The position numbers were made by a program, and so were the translations under genes. Source: Acidobacteriota bacterium (GTDB lineage Bacteria > Acidobacteriota > Vicinamibacteria > Vicinamibacterales > JAKQTR01). Taken from it: 64,000 nucleotides of DNA. The DNA is taken from the NCBI GenBank assembly GCA_026393755.1, contig JAPKZO010000028.1:1-64000 (forward strand), given 5' to 3'. Shown in pieces: positions 35,354 to 43,780 of this stretch (positions are counted from its first letter, which is position 1; each line of letters opens with the position of its first letter). The notes beneath the pieces were generated by a model. It saw nothing but the letters and a program-made list of their open reading frames with translations. It searched no databases and was not told the origin of the DNA.

Positions 35354-36907
35354 ATGCGCCACGCGGATCTGCTCGGTGAGCGCGCACGGCTGACACCTGA
35401 GAAGGTCGCGCTTGTCTGCGTCCCACAAGGCACGAGGCATACCTACCGCGAGCTCGACGACCGCGCCGCGTGCATGGCGTCCATGTGGATCGACGTCTGC
35501 GGGTTGCTGCCGGGAGATCGGGTTGGCCTGCTGGCCCACAACCGCATCGAGTTCCTCGACGCGTTCTTCGCGACGGCAAAGTCGGGCATCATCCTCGTGC
35601 CGCTCGGCACCCGGCTCACCGCGCACGAACTGGCACACATTGCCCGCGATGCCGGGCTTCGAGCGGTTCTCTATGACGGGGCATTCGGCGACACGGTGCG
35701 GACGCTTCGTGCCATGGTGGACATCGAGCGCTGGATCGCTCTCGATGAACCGGCGACCAGTGGCGACCAGCGACTGCCCGAACTGATTCCCGTTGCCGCG
35801 ACCCGGTTGAGCCGCCCGGTGCCAGAAGATATCTGCTGCCTCCTCTACACCAGCGGCACGACAGGCCAGCCCAAGGGCGTGATGGTGCCGCACCGGATGA
35901 TCGTCTGGAACGGTTACAACACGGTGGTTGGCTGGCAGCTGCGGGAAGAAGACGTGAGCCCGATCTTCACGCCGCTCTACCACGCGGGCGGCCTGGGGGC
36001 CTTCCTCGTGCCGATCTTCACGATTGGCGGAACGATCGTGCTCCACGCGGGGTTTGATCCTGTGGAGATCTGGCAGACGATCGCGCGCGAGCGCTGCACG
36101 GTCGTCCTGGGCGTGCCCACCATCTACAAGCTGCTGATGGAGTCGCCCGAGTTCGTGCGAACAGATCTGTCGAGCGTGCGGGCATTGATGAGCGGAGGCG
36201 CACCGCTGCCGCTTTACATCATCGAGGCGTATCAGCGCCGCGGCGTCGTGTTCAAACAGGGGTACGGCCTGACGGAGGTCGGTGTGAATTGTTTCGCGAT
36301 GACCATCGAGGAGTCGGTCAGAAAGAAGGGTTCGATCGGCAAGCCGCTCATGTTCACAGAAGCGAGACTGGCTGGCAAAGACGGATGCGACGTCCCGATC
36401 GACGACGTCGGCGAGTTGTGGCTGCGCGGTCCGCACGTCTGTAAAGGCTATTGGCGTAATCCTGACGCCACGTCGGCCGCGCTCGATGGTGACGGGTGGT
36501 TTCGCACCGGCGACCTGGCACGCCGCGATGCCGATGGGTTCTTCTTCATCGCCGGGCGCCAGAAGGACATGTTGATCTCGGGCGGCGTCAACATCTATCC
36601 CGCCGAGATCGAAGGTGCGCTCCTGCTTCATCCTGCCGTGAAGGATGCCGCCGTGGTGGGTATTCCGGACGAGACCTGGGGCGAGATAGGCGCGGCCATC
36701 GTCGTGCCCAGGCAACCGGGTGGCACGACCGGCGATGAGCTCGCGGCGTTTCTTGAAGGCCGACTGGCGAAATACAAGATCCCGCGGCGGTGGGTGTTAG
36801 TTGATGCCCTGCCGCGCACGCCGTACGGAAAGCTGGTGAAGGGCTCGTTGCGAGATCTCGTGCTGGCCTCTCCGGGTTCGGACGCCGACGCCGGAAGAAG
36901 ATTATGA
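35354..36907 (+). CDS. Acyl-CoA synthetase (AMP-binding, long- or medium-chain type)
   Basis: This 517-residue adenylate-forming ligase starts at 35354 with GGAGG 5 nt upstream, 2 bp after the hydrolase stop. The phosphate-binding loop is LLYTSGTTGQPKGV (about 163-176), the adenine-binding motif GYGLTEVG, the hinge WFRTGDLARRDADGFFFIAGRQKD, then ISGGVNIYPAEIE. The catalytic Lys is near the C-terminus in PRTPYGKLVKG. It activates a carboxylic acid to acyl-AMP and then acyl-CoA. With flanking hydrolases it forms a likely ester-hydrolysis and fatty-acid-activation unit that could feed the beta-oxidation operon at 13.4-21.8 kb. Confidence 0.92.
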   Translation: MRHADLLGERARLTPEKVALVCVPQGTRHTYRELDDRAACMASMWIDVCGLLPGDRVGLLAHNRIEFLDAFFATAKSGIILVPLGTRLTAHELAHIARDAGLRAVLYDGAFGDTVRTLRAMVDIERWIALDEPATSGDQRLPELIPVAATRLSRPVPEDICCLLYTSGTTGQPKGVMVPHRMIVWNGYNTVVGWQLREEDVSPIFTPLYHAGGLGAFLVPIFTIGGTIVLHAGFDPVEIWQTIARERCTVVLGVPTIYKLLMESPEFVRTDLSSVRALMSGGAPLPLYIIEAYQRRGVVFKQGYGLTEVGVNCFAMTIEESVRKKGSIGKPLMFTEARLAGKDGCDVPIDDVGELWLRGPHVCKGYWRNPDATSAALDGDGWFRTGDLARRDADGFFFIAGRQKDMLISGGVNIYPAEIEGALLLHPAVKDAAVVGIPDETWGEIGAAIVVPRQPGGTTGDELAAFLEGRLAKYKIPRRWVLVDALPRTPYGKLVKGSLRDLVLASPGSDADAGRRL

Positions 36908-37701
36908 GCCAGCCACTCGCCCGCCGTGTGGACGGATCCGGCGATCCCGTCCTGCTGCTGAACGGCGGCATGATGACGATCAGCAACTGGAACAATGCCA
37001 CGAAGAGCCTGCAGACCCGCTGGCGAGTCGTTCGCTGCGATTTCCGGGGACAACTGCTGAGCCCAGGGCCACCGCTCCACACGGATCTTTCGGGTCACGT
37101 TGTTGACGTTGTGGCATTGCTGAACGCATTGGATGTCGCCCGGGCGCACATCATCGGTACGTCCTTCGGCGCCGAGGTTGGACTGCTGTTGGCGGCCAGC
37201 CATCCCGATCGCGTGGCCTCGCTGGTCGCGGCGACGGCGACCGACTGGAGCACGCCCGAGATGATGGCTGGTTCCCGAGCGCTGGTCGAGGCGTGCCACG
37301 AGGCGACGAGGGGAGGGAATCGCTTCGCGTTCTACGACCTGCTGCTGCCGTCGACCTACTCGCCAGCCTTCCTCGACGCCAACGCCGCATGGCTTGCCGC
37401 CAGGCGTGAACACGTGGCCGCTCTTCCCGACTCCTGGTTCGATGGCACGGCCAGCATCGTCGGCGCGATGGTGGGTCTCGACCTGCGCCCGCGTCTTCGG
37501 GACATCGTGTGCCCGACGCTTGTGATCATCGCCGAACACGACGGCGTCATGCCGCTCGATCGGTCCCGGGCGATTGTCGCCGGCATCGCGGGAGCCGAAG
37601 AGGCATTTGTGAGCGGCAGCGGCCACGCACTGGTCGTCGAACAGCTAGAGGTGTTCCTGCGCTTGTGCGAGGGGTTCCTGGCTGGACTGCCGAACTTGTA
37701 G
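36904..37701 (+). CDS. Alpha/beta hydrolase
   Basis: This 265-residue cytosolic alpha/beta hydrolase overlaps the ligase stop by ATGA, so it is translationally coupled. The nucleophile is in IIGTSFGAEVG, the acid in IAEHDGVMP and the His in SGSGHALVVEQ. The segment DPVLLLNGGMMTISNW replaces the usual HGxG oxyanion strand with NGGM, as in the 3-oxoadipate-enol-lactonase/MhpC-like branch. The substrate is not identifiable; by position it is an esterase, lactonase or thioesterase of the operon started at 34377. Confidence 0.8.
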   Translation: MSQPLARRVDGSGDPVLLLNGGMMTISNWNNATKSLQTRWRVVRCDFRGQLLSPGPPLHTDLSGHVVDVVALLNALDVARAHIIGTSFGAEVGLLLAASHPDRVASLVAATATDWSTPEMMAGSRALVEACHEATRGGNRFAFYDLLLPSTYSPAFLDANAAWLAARREHVAALPDSWFDGTASIVGAMVGLDLRPRLRDIVCPTLVIIAEHDGVMPLDRSRAIVAGIAGAEEAFVSGSGHALVVEQLEVFLRLCEGFLAGLPNL

Positions 37702-37757
37702 ACTCGCCGTACCAGACACCTTCTACGGGTTTCATCTCATCGAGTGAAGCAAGCTCT

Positions 37758-37863
37758 CGTCACCCCGGCGCAAGCCGGGGCCCCCAACGCGGCAACCGCG
37801 TTGGGGTGGTATACGGGGTCCAGAGAGGTACAGGGCTGGATTCCGGCGTACGCCGGAATGACG
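37758..37863. repeat. GTCACCCCGG dispersed repeat, copy 1
   Basis: This is a compound repeat of hairpins: CCCCGGCGCAAGCCGGGG, then CAACGCGG-CAA-CCGCGTTG, then ATTCCGGCGTACGCCGGAAT at the far end. It shares most of its first 70 bp with 45252-45320. It lies between convergent genes (37701 plus, 37917 minus), where the hairpins could act as a bidirectional terminator. Confidence 0.7.
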
Positions 37864-37916
37864 AAATCAAAGGCATCGTTCTGACGCCGATTGCCGGCGT
37901 CAACACCATGAGCGGC

Positions 37917-39362
37917 TCAGGTGGATCGCAGCCGCCCGACCAGACTCCCGACACCGATTACGACCCACCCGACGGCGATTCCAGCCGTCGCGAGAAACGC
38001 CGGGTTATTGTGCAGTGTCGTCAACTTCAGCAGCGCCACCGCCACATACGTCACGACGACGGCCACGACTGCAGCCGACACGAGGCTGCGGCCGACACGC
38101 GGCAGGAACATCCCGCAGCCGAGCGGGAGGAACGACGCCGAGAAGAGGAGGTAGACCCCGTACTGCGCGAAGATGGCCACCGTGCCGCCAGTCGGATGCG
38201 AGATCTGCCAGATGGCAAGCAGGACTGTCGTGACAGCCACCATCGCGAGGCCGGCCCGGCCAGCGCGCAGCGCGGCGCGGTCTGTGCCGCCCCGCACGAA
38301 GAGCGGGTAGAAATCCGCCGAAAACGTGGCGGACAGCGCCAGCAGAATCCCTTCGAGGGTCGAGAGGCCGGCGCACAGCAACCCAATCGTGATCAGCACT
38401 TGCACGCCCGCTGGAAAACTGCTCGCGATCCACGTCGAGATCACGCGATCGATCGCCACGGGTTGCGTCAGCGCGAAGCGCGCCCAGATGCCGGTGACCA
38501 GCACGCCGGTGAACAGCAACCCGACGCCAATCGCGGTGGCGAGGTACTTTCGCACTTCCCTGTCGTCACGCAGGTAGAGGGCTTTGCTGATGATGTGCGG
38601 CTGGCAGACGATAGCGAGGCCAATGACGAAGTTGCAGACGACGACCTCGAACAGGTTGCGGAAATAGAGCGACGCCGGGTTGGTCGCCAGCACGAGATTC
38701 GGATCGATGGCCGCCAGTCTCTCGGTGATGCCTCCGCCCGCTCCAAGCAGGGGCCATCCGGCGCCGATCAGGAGCGCCGCCACGACGACCATCACCGACG
38801 CCTGCACGGCGTTGGTCCACGCGTGTCCCGTGGCGCCGCCCATCATCACTCCCAGGACGACGATGGTCATCAAGGCGGCAGCAACGGCTTCGGGAGGCGC
38901 CACCAGCAGACGCGACAGCACGAGCGACAGGGCAACGACGATGAGCGTCGCGAACGTGATCAGGCCGAGCGACAGCACCGCGAAGCCGGTGCGTAGCGGC
39001 GTCGACTCGTAACGCGTCCCGATCCACTGAGGCACGGTGACGGCCCGCACGCGGGCGCCATGGGTCCGGAACCGGCGCGAGAAGAACGCGAGCCCCAGCG
39101 TAATCCCCATCGCGGCGCAGAACCCGTAGCCCAGCAGCGCCGAGTACCCGTACGCGTACACGAGGCCGGGGTTCACGACGAACGTCGCGACGCTCGTGAG
39201 TTGTGCCGCGAGCGAAAGTCCAACCACCACGGCGGGGATGTCCCTGTTGCCCACCGCGTAAGTCGCGACGGAACTCGTGCGGCGCGAACTCCGGTAGGCG
39301 AGCGCACTGGTCAGGAGAAAGTACGCGACGACGGCGGTCCAACCCAGGGCAATCGTGCTCAT
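37917..39362 (-). CDS. Sodium:solute symporter (SSS) family transporter
   Basis: This inner-membrane transporter of 481 residues has about 13 hydrophobic segments. It begins MSTIALGWTAVVAYFLLTSA. The sodium-site region is AAQLTSVATFVVNPGLVYAYG, and the core includes HIISKALYLRDDREV and LLCAGLSTLEGILLALSATF. It overlaps the thioesterase stop by ATGA and is the last gene of a four-gene run (thyX-like, MFS, thioesterase, SSS). The substrate is probably a carboxylate, amino acid or sugar; sequence alone does not decide. Confidence 0.85.
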   Translation of the reverse strand: MSTIALGWTAVVAYFLLTSALAYRSSRRTSSVATYAVGNRDIPAVVVGLSLAAQLTSVATFVVNPGLVYAYGYSALLGYGFCAAMGITLGLAFFSRRFRTHGARVRAVTVPQWIGTRYESTPLRTGFAVLSLGLITFATLIVVALSLVLSRLLVAPPEAVAAALMTIVVLGVMMGGATGHAWTNAVQASVMVVVAALLIGAGWPLLGAGGGITERLAAIDPNLVLATNPASLYFRNLFEVVVCNFVIGLAIVCQPHIISKALYLRDDREVRKYLATAIGVGLLFTGVLVTGIWARFALTQPVAIDRVISTWIASSFPAGVQVLITIGLLCAGLSTLEGILLALSATFSADFYPLFVRGGTDRAALRAGRAGLAMVAVTTVLLAIWQISHPTGGTVAIFAQYGVYLLFSASFLPLGCGMFLPRVGRSLVSAAVVAVVVTYVAVALLKLTTLHNNPAFLATAGIAVGWVVIGVGSLVGRLRST

Positions 39363-39769
39363 CCCGCCAATCCCTCATACGCGAGCACCCGGTCCTTGAA
39401 TTCCTGAAGGACGGGGACCGGCTTCCCGGCCGCGTAATCGTACATCACCTGCACGGTGCGGGCGATTGCGATCACGCTCCCGTGCTGGTTGAGCAGTTCG
39501 TATTCAAACACGAAGCTGGTCCTTCCAAAGCTGGTGATCCCGAGACGCACGCTCAGCACGTCGCCCTGCTCTGCCGGCGCCTTGTAGTCGACCTCGATGC
39601 GGGCCATGATGAACTTGATGTCGCCCCAGCCGCGGCCCCCGCACACATCGCGCCAGTAGGCGAAGCGCGCGACCTCCAGGTAGGTCAGATACACCGCGTT
39701 ATTGGCATGGCCCATCGGGTCGCAGTCGCGGAACCGGACTTCCACCGGGCAGCTGTACTTGAACGCCAT
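39359..39769 (-). CDS. Acyl-CoA thioesterase (4-hydroxybenzoyl-CoA thioesterase-like hotdog)
   Basis: This is a 136-residue hotdog-fold protein. The catalytic Asp is in the N-terminal motif EVRFRDCDPMGHANNAVY (Asp17), followed by the long helix LTYLEVARFAYWRDV. This is the 4HBT/YbgC type, which hydrolyses short or aromatic acyl-CoA esters. It starts by a TGATG overlap with the MFS transporter and ends in an ATGA overlap with the SSS symporter, so it is translated within a tight cluster. Its link to transport genes is unexplained; it may recycle CoA from an imported acid. Confidence 0.88.
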   Translation of the reverse strand: MAFKYSCPVEVRFRDCDPMGHANNAVYLTYLEVARFAYWRDVCGGRGWGDIKFIMARIEVDYKAPAEQGDVLSVRLGITSFGRTSFVFEYELLNQHGSVIAIARTVQVMYDYAAGKPVPVLQEFKDRVLAYEGLAG

Positions 39770-40980
39770 CAATGACTCCCCCTCATCGGGCCTGGCGTCA
39801 CCGGAGCGCCCGACGACCTGTCGGTGCGCGTTCGCCAGAGCGAGACGATGCTGATCAGGCAGGCAACGGCGATCATCGCGGCGGAACTGATGTACGGCAC
39901 CGCGATGCCGAGGTTGTCGAACGCGAATCCTGCCCACAGCGGGCCGACAATCCGGGCGAGACTGCCGAGTGACTGAGTCAGGCCGAGAACACCGCCCTGA
40001 TCCTCCGCGGCCGAGCACTGCGAGATCAGCGACATGAGCGACGGGTTGTTGAAACCCATCCCCATAGACAGCACGGCCAGCGTCACCATGAGAACGGCGA
40101 CGGTCGATGACGCCGGGATCATCAACAGGCCTATCGACACGACCCCAAGCGAGATGGGCACGATGTGGTGCTCGCCGATGAGCTTGACCGTACGCCCGAC
40201 GAGAACGCCCTGCACGAGGACGAGGATCACGCCGACGAACGCGAACAGATAGCCGATCGTCGACGCGTGAAACGCAAACGTCCGCTCGGCGAACAGGGCG
40301 AACGTGGTCTCGAAGCCGGAGAACGCGCCCACGGCCAGAAAGCTCACGAGCAGCAGCAGCGGCAGATGCGGACGGGTCACCGCCTGGCGAAGCGCGTCGA
40401 GCCGCCCGACGCGCACTCTGGCCCGGTGCTCGGGTTTCAGCGTCTCGGGCAGGAGGAACCAGGCGGCGGTGAAATTGGCGAGCGAAAGCGCCGACGCGAA
40501 CAACGCCGGCGTCGCGTAGCCCCACCGGCTCAGGAATCCGCCGATCGCCGGCCCGAAGATAAACCCCAGCCCGAACGCCGCGCCGATCATTCCCATCCCC
40601 TTCGCCCTGTTCTCTGGCGTCGTCACATCGGCGACCACGGCCTGGGCCGTCGGGATGTTGGCTCCGGCAATCCCGGCGAAGATGCGCGCGGTGAACAGGA
40701 GCGCCAGGGAGCTGGCGAGACCGAAGGCCAGGTACGAGAGAAACGACCCGAATAAGCCCATCAGGATGATGGGCCGCCGGCCGATTCGATCCGACCATCG
40801 CCCCCAGAGTGGCGCGAAGATGAACTGCATAGCCGAAAACGAGGTGGCGAGCATCGCGATGGTGAACGCGTTGGCTCCGAACGTTTCCGCGTAGAACGGC
40901 AGGAGCGGGATGATGATCCCGAAACCCAGCAGGTCGATGAAGACCGTCACGAACACGACGATCAGGGGGGAGGCCTTCAC
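39769..40980 (-). CDS. MFS transporter, TetA-like drug:H+ antiporter group
   Basis: This is a 403-residue inner-membrane protein with 12 expected helices. The GTG at 40980 overlaps the preceding stop (GTGA) and directly precedes helix 1 (VVFVTVFIDLLGFGIIIPLL). The loop 2-3 motif A is GRWSDRIGRRP. The antiporter motif region is GAAFGLGFIFGPAIGGFLS in helix 5. Both are as in the DHA1 group that includes TetA. It probably exports a hydrophobic compound. Being coupled to a ThyX-like gene and a thioesterase does not reveal the substrate, and drug resistance should not be assumed. Confidence 0.88.
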   Translation of the reverse strand: MKASPLIVVFVTVFIDLLGFGIIIPLLPFYAETFGANAFTIAMLATSFSAMQFIFAPLWGRWSDRIGRRPIILMGLFGSFLSYLAFGLASSLALLFTARIFAGIAGANIPTAQAVVADVTTPENRAKGMGMIGAAFGLGFIFGPAIGGFLSRWGYATPALFASALSLANFTAAWFLLPETLKPEHRARVRVGRLDALRQAVTRPHLPLLLLVSFLAVGAFSGFETTFALFAERTFAFHASTIGYLFAFVGVILVLVQGVLVGRTVKLIGEHHIVPISLGVVSIGLLMIPASSTVAVLMVTLAVLSMGMGFNNPSLMSLISQCSAAEDQGGVLGLTQSLGSLARIVGPLWAGFAFDNLGIAVPYISSAAMIAVACLISIVSLWRTRTDRSSGAPVTPGPMRGSH

Positions 40981-42512
40981 AGGCGCCGCTCGACGTTCGG
41001 GAAGTTGAGCCACACGGAAACGCCGCAGAAATGCCGGCCCTCGGTGCAGCGCGGCGCGATCAGGCCGTTGCGGACGACGCAGGGCGGGCCGATGTGACGC
41101 GCGAGCCTCGGGTGCTTCGCGCGCACCTGATCGAGCTCGTCCATCGACGCCTTGTAGATCTCCTCCGGGGCGTTGACGCACGTCCGCTGCGTCCACTTGT
41201 GCCCAAGCGCGCTGAGCGGGCCCGTTTCGATCGTGCGTACGGCCAGCGCGTTGGGAAGCACGCAGACGGCGAACTCCAGGGGTACGCCGAGATCGAGCAG
41301 GCGGCGGCTCGAGGCCCAGGCGGCTTGCATCGACTCCTGGAACCGCGCGGTGGCGGCGGGGTTGCTTGCGACAAGCCCGGGCGTGATGAAGTCCGGCGTC
41401 CGGGCCGTCGCAAACGTCAGCAGGGGGCGCGACGCCGGCACGCAGCGGTGCCGTTGGTCCTGCGAGTCTGCGGTATGGCTGATGCGCCTGGCGAACGTGT
41501 AGCTGACGTGATGGAGCGCGCGCATCAGCGGCGAGTGGTGCGACACGTCGAGCGTGTCCAGCAGGTAGCGGTTGCGCGCTGGATTCAACACCCGGTCGAT
41601 CGCCTCACCGTCCGACATCTCGTCGGAGGCGAGCCCGAAGGTGGCCCGCACCGCATCCGCCACGAGCGCTTCCGCGTCATCGGACGCGTCGATCAACCTG
41701 GACACCCGGCCGCCCAGCTTCGCGTCGAACTCCCTCGCGAACCGATCCGAGCCGGCAACCGGCCTGGGAAATGCCGTCTCTGGCGCAGCGTCGCGGCCAA
41801 GCGGCTCGCGTCCGGCGCGCTCGAAGAACAGCGGGTCGTGCCGGCTCACCAGATCCACCATGGCGCCAATGACCTGCCGGGCTTCGAAGGGCGTGTCGCC
41901 GACATTCATCATCCGACGCAGGCGATACAGCGTGATGCCGGACACCGTGTGGACCATCGACGTGAAGGCGGCAATCGGGACCACGTAGCGCGCCACTTCG
42001 ATGGCTTTTTTCCCGGCTTCTCGCTCGATACCGGCCAGGCGCGGCGCCGACGCGTGGGGCGTTACGTGCCGCAGCTGTTTCAAAATGGCGAACGCGTCCG
42101 GCTTCAACAGCGCCGACAGGGTCGCGTAGTCGTCCCACGCCCGCAGAATGGCCTGTTCGTAAACGGCGCGCGCTTCACCATCGAGCGGTGGCACGAAGGC
42201 ACGGGGCTCGTTCAACCTGACGTAGCGCTGGCTCGATTGCTCGGAGTTGTAGAACGGATGCGCGTGCAGGAAACTCCACACGAACTGCCGCGAGATGTTC
42301 TCGAGGCCGAACTCGAAGTGCGCGTGCTGATAGACCGTGTGATGGCCGGCGTCGAAGGTGAGCGCCCCGATCGTCTCGCGCTGCGCGTCTGTGATCTCGC
42401 CAATCCCGACGACTCGGGGCGAGTAGCACGTCCGCGCGGCCGCAATCGCCCCGTCAAAGGGGGCCGGCGGCGCATTGCGCAGCGTGACGAGGGGGGGAGA
42501 GGTTTGTAGCAC
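40977..42512 (-). CDS. thyX: Double-domain ThyX-like flavin-dependent thymidylate synthase
   Basis: This 511-residue protein is about twice the usual ThyX length (about 220-250). The N-terminal half holds FDAGHHTVYQHAHFEFGLENIS, FLHAHPFYNSEQSSQRYV and AGKKAIEVARYVVPIAAFTS. The C-terminal half repeats the pattern with VSHHSPLMRALHHVSYTF, SHTADSQDQRHRCVP and LEFAVCVLPNALAVRTIETG. ThyX makes dTMP from dUMP using FAD, NADPH and methylenetetrahydrofolate, with a conserved RHRxxSxNxxSxR motif; both copies here are altered versions. The single chain may form a pseudo-dimer of the natural tetramer. No thyA is in the window. It lies 64 bp downstream of def. Confidence 0.82.
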   Translation of the reverse strand: MLQTSPPLVTLRNAPPAPFDGAIAAARTCYSPRVVGIGEITDAQRETIGALTFDAGHHTVYQHAHFEFGLENISRQFVWSFLHAHPFYNSEQSSQRYVRLNEPRAFVPPLDGEARAVYEQAILRAWDDYATLSALLKPDAFAILKQLRHVTPHASAPRLAGIEREAGKKAIEVARYVVPIAAFTSMVHTVSGITLYRLRRMMNVGDTPFEARQVIGAMVDLVSRHDPLFFERAGREPLGRDAAPETAFPRPVAGSDRFAREFDAKLGGRVSRLIDASDDAEALVADAVRATFGLASDEMSDGEAIDRVLNPARNRYLLDTLDVSHHSPLMRALHHVSYTFARRISHTADSQDQRHRCVPASRPLLTFATARTPDFITPGLVASNPAATARFQESMQAAWASSRRLLDLGVPLEFAVCVLPNALAVRTIETGPLSALGHKWTQRTCVNAPEEIYKASMDELDQVRAKHPRLARHIGPPCVVRNGLIAPRCTEGRHFCGVSVWLNFPNVERRL

Positions 42513-42529
42513 GGTGCTTGTCAGTAGTC

Positions 42530-42592
42530 AGAAGCAAGAAGGAAGAAGCAATACTTCGTGATTCTTACTTCTATTCTCATTCCTGCTTCGAG
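42530..42592. repeat. 7-bp purine repeat in inverted arrangement, overlapping the def stop
   Basis: GAAGCAA, GAAGGAA and GAAGCAA (42530-42550) face an inverted set (ATTCTTACTTCTATTCTCAT, then TCCTGCTTC), forming an imperfect hairpin. It is related to the tandem heptamers at 19302. The inverted part encodes the end of the deformylase (Ser-Lys-Gln-Glu) and its stop codon at 42577-42579. Confidence 0.6.
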
Positions 42593-43143
42593 TGGTACCG
42601 CACGTACTCCTCGATGAAGCTGAGGCTCTGGAGCGTCTTCATCCGATCCAGAAACAGCACGCCGTCGAGGTGGTCGGCTTCGTGCTGCATGACGCGGGCC
42701 ACGTAACCAGTGGCCTCGATCTCGAGGCGCTGTCCCTCCCGGTTGAACGCACGCATCTTGATGTCGCGGTGCCGCTGCACCCGGCCCCGCAGGTCCGGGA
42801 TGCTGAGGCATCCTTCCCAGTCTTCAACCATGCGGCGGCCGACCGGGGTGATTTCGGGGTTGATGATGACGATGACGTCTGATGTGGAAGCCGGGCGCCG
42901 CTCCGCTCTCTCCGCGCCCTCTTCGTCTTCCTCATTGTCAGCATCCACCCGGGCCACGAAGATCCGGAGATCCTCGCGCACCTGCGGCGCGGCGAGCCCG
43001 ACGCCGTTGTACTCGATCATCGTTTCGATCATGTCGTCGATCAGGCGCTGGATCGCGACGCCGGCGATCTCCGACTGGGGCACGGGCTTGGTTGTCTTGC
43101 GGAGGACCGGGTGACCCATCCGCGCAACCTTCAGGATAGACAT
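42577..43143 (-). CDS. def: Peptide deformylase
   Basis: This 188-residue metalloenzyme removes the formyl group from the initiator Met of new proteins. All three motifs are present: GVGLAAPQ (about 48-55), EGCLSIP (metal Cys) and QHEADHLDG (metal His pair and catalytic Glu). An acidic insert with DADNEEDEEGAERAERR at about 67-84 is not usual. The C-terminus ends Ser-Lys-Gln-Glu inside a purine repeat. A TATAAT (43157 to 43152 on the minus strand) ends 8 nt before the ATG, so the transcript may have almost no leader; AGGA 4 nt before the ATG could still serve ribosomes. Confidence 0.95.
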   Translation of the reverse strand: MSILKVARMGHPVLRKTTKPVPQSEIAGVAIQRLIDDMIETMIEYNGVGLAAPQVREDLRIFVARVDADNEEDEEGAERAERRPASTSDVIVIINPEITPVGRRMVEDWEGCLSIPDLRGRVQRHRDIKMRAFNREGQRLEIEATGYVARVMQHEADHLDGVLFLDRMKTLQSLSFIEEYVRYHSKQE

Positions 43144-43237
43144 GAATCCTGATTATACGGGGCAGGTGCGGCTTGACGCCAGGCGGCTACAGTTGAGAGC
43201 CGCTTCGGCCGATACCGTGCAGAAGGGGTGGAGAATC

Positions 43238-43774
43238 ATGATCGGATGCAATCTGAGCGCCAAGAGCCGACTAATGAAGAACTGGATTGGCGCGGCACTG
43301 TTCGTCGCAGCTGCCGGCCTGTCGGCTTCGGGATGCGGGGCCTCGTCTACCTTGACACCAACGTCTCCGAGCCCGACCAGCGGCACCCAGCCCGGTGGGT
43401 CCCAGACGATGGGATCGTTGTCGGCTGGAACGTGGGCTTCGTCTGCGGGCGGCGCGTTTCCAGGAAGCTTCAACCTGAATCCGGGTACGTGCGGGAACTT
43501 CAGGTGGTCCGTCACTTCACTGACGCCGGTCAGCGCGGCCGGCACATTCGGGGCGGACTGCGGCGGAGGTCTCTCACTGGCTGGCAACGCGACGGCCTCG
43601 CTCGATGGCGCGGGGGTCGTCTGGGGTGCAGCCGGCAATGTGACGGGCAGCCTCACGTGCACGTTCGCCGTGACCGGAACGGCAGCGCTCGAAGACGGCG
43701 GAGTCCGGGTGAACTACCACGCGACCGTCTGCGGCGTGTCCATCTCGGGTTCGGAGTTACTCAAGAAGAGGTAG
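43238..43774 (+). CDS. Small lipoprotein, function unknown
   Basis: This is a 178-residue exported protein. The start at 43238 has GGAG 4 nt upstream; the frame is open further up but without a site. The signal peptide (MKNWIGAALFVAAAGLSAS, then GC) has a lipobox with Cys33. A Ser/Thr/Pro/Gly linker (TLTPTSPSPTSGTQPGGSQ) precedes a Gly/Ala-rich beta domain with Cys residues in GTCGNF, ADCGGG, LTCTF and TVCGV that could form two disulfides. I recognise no family. It is convergent with the aldolase-like gene, with 6 bp between stops. Confidence 0.75.
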   Translation: MIGCNLSAKSRLMKNWIGAALFVAAAGLSASGCGASSTLTPTSPSPTSGTQPGGSQTMGSLSAGTWASSAGGAFPGSFNLNPGTCGNFRWSVTSLTPVSAAGTFGADCGGGLSLAGNATASLDGAGVVWGAAGNVTGSLTCTFAVTGTAALEDGGVRVNYHATVCGVSISGSELLKKR

Positions 43775-43780
43775 TGGGCG

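Noticed and set aside
39769-40980. Calling the MFS transporter a tetracycline resistance gene
   Set aside because: The TetA-like motifs define a broad drug/metabolite antiporter group; nothing here shows tetracycline specificity.
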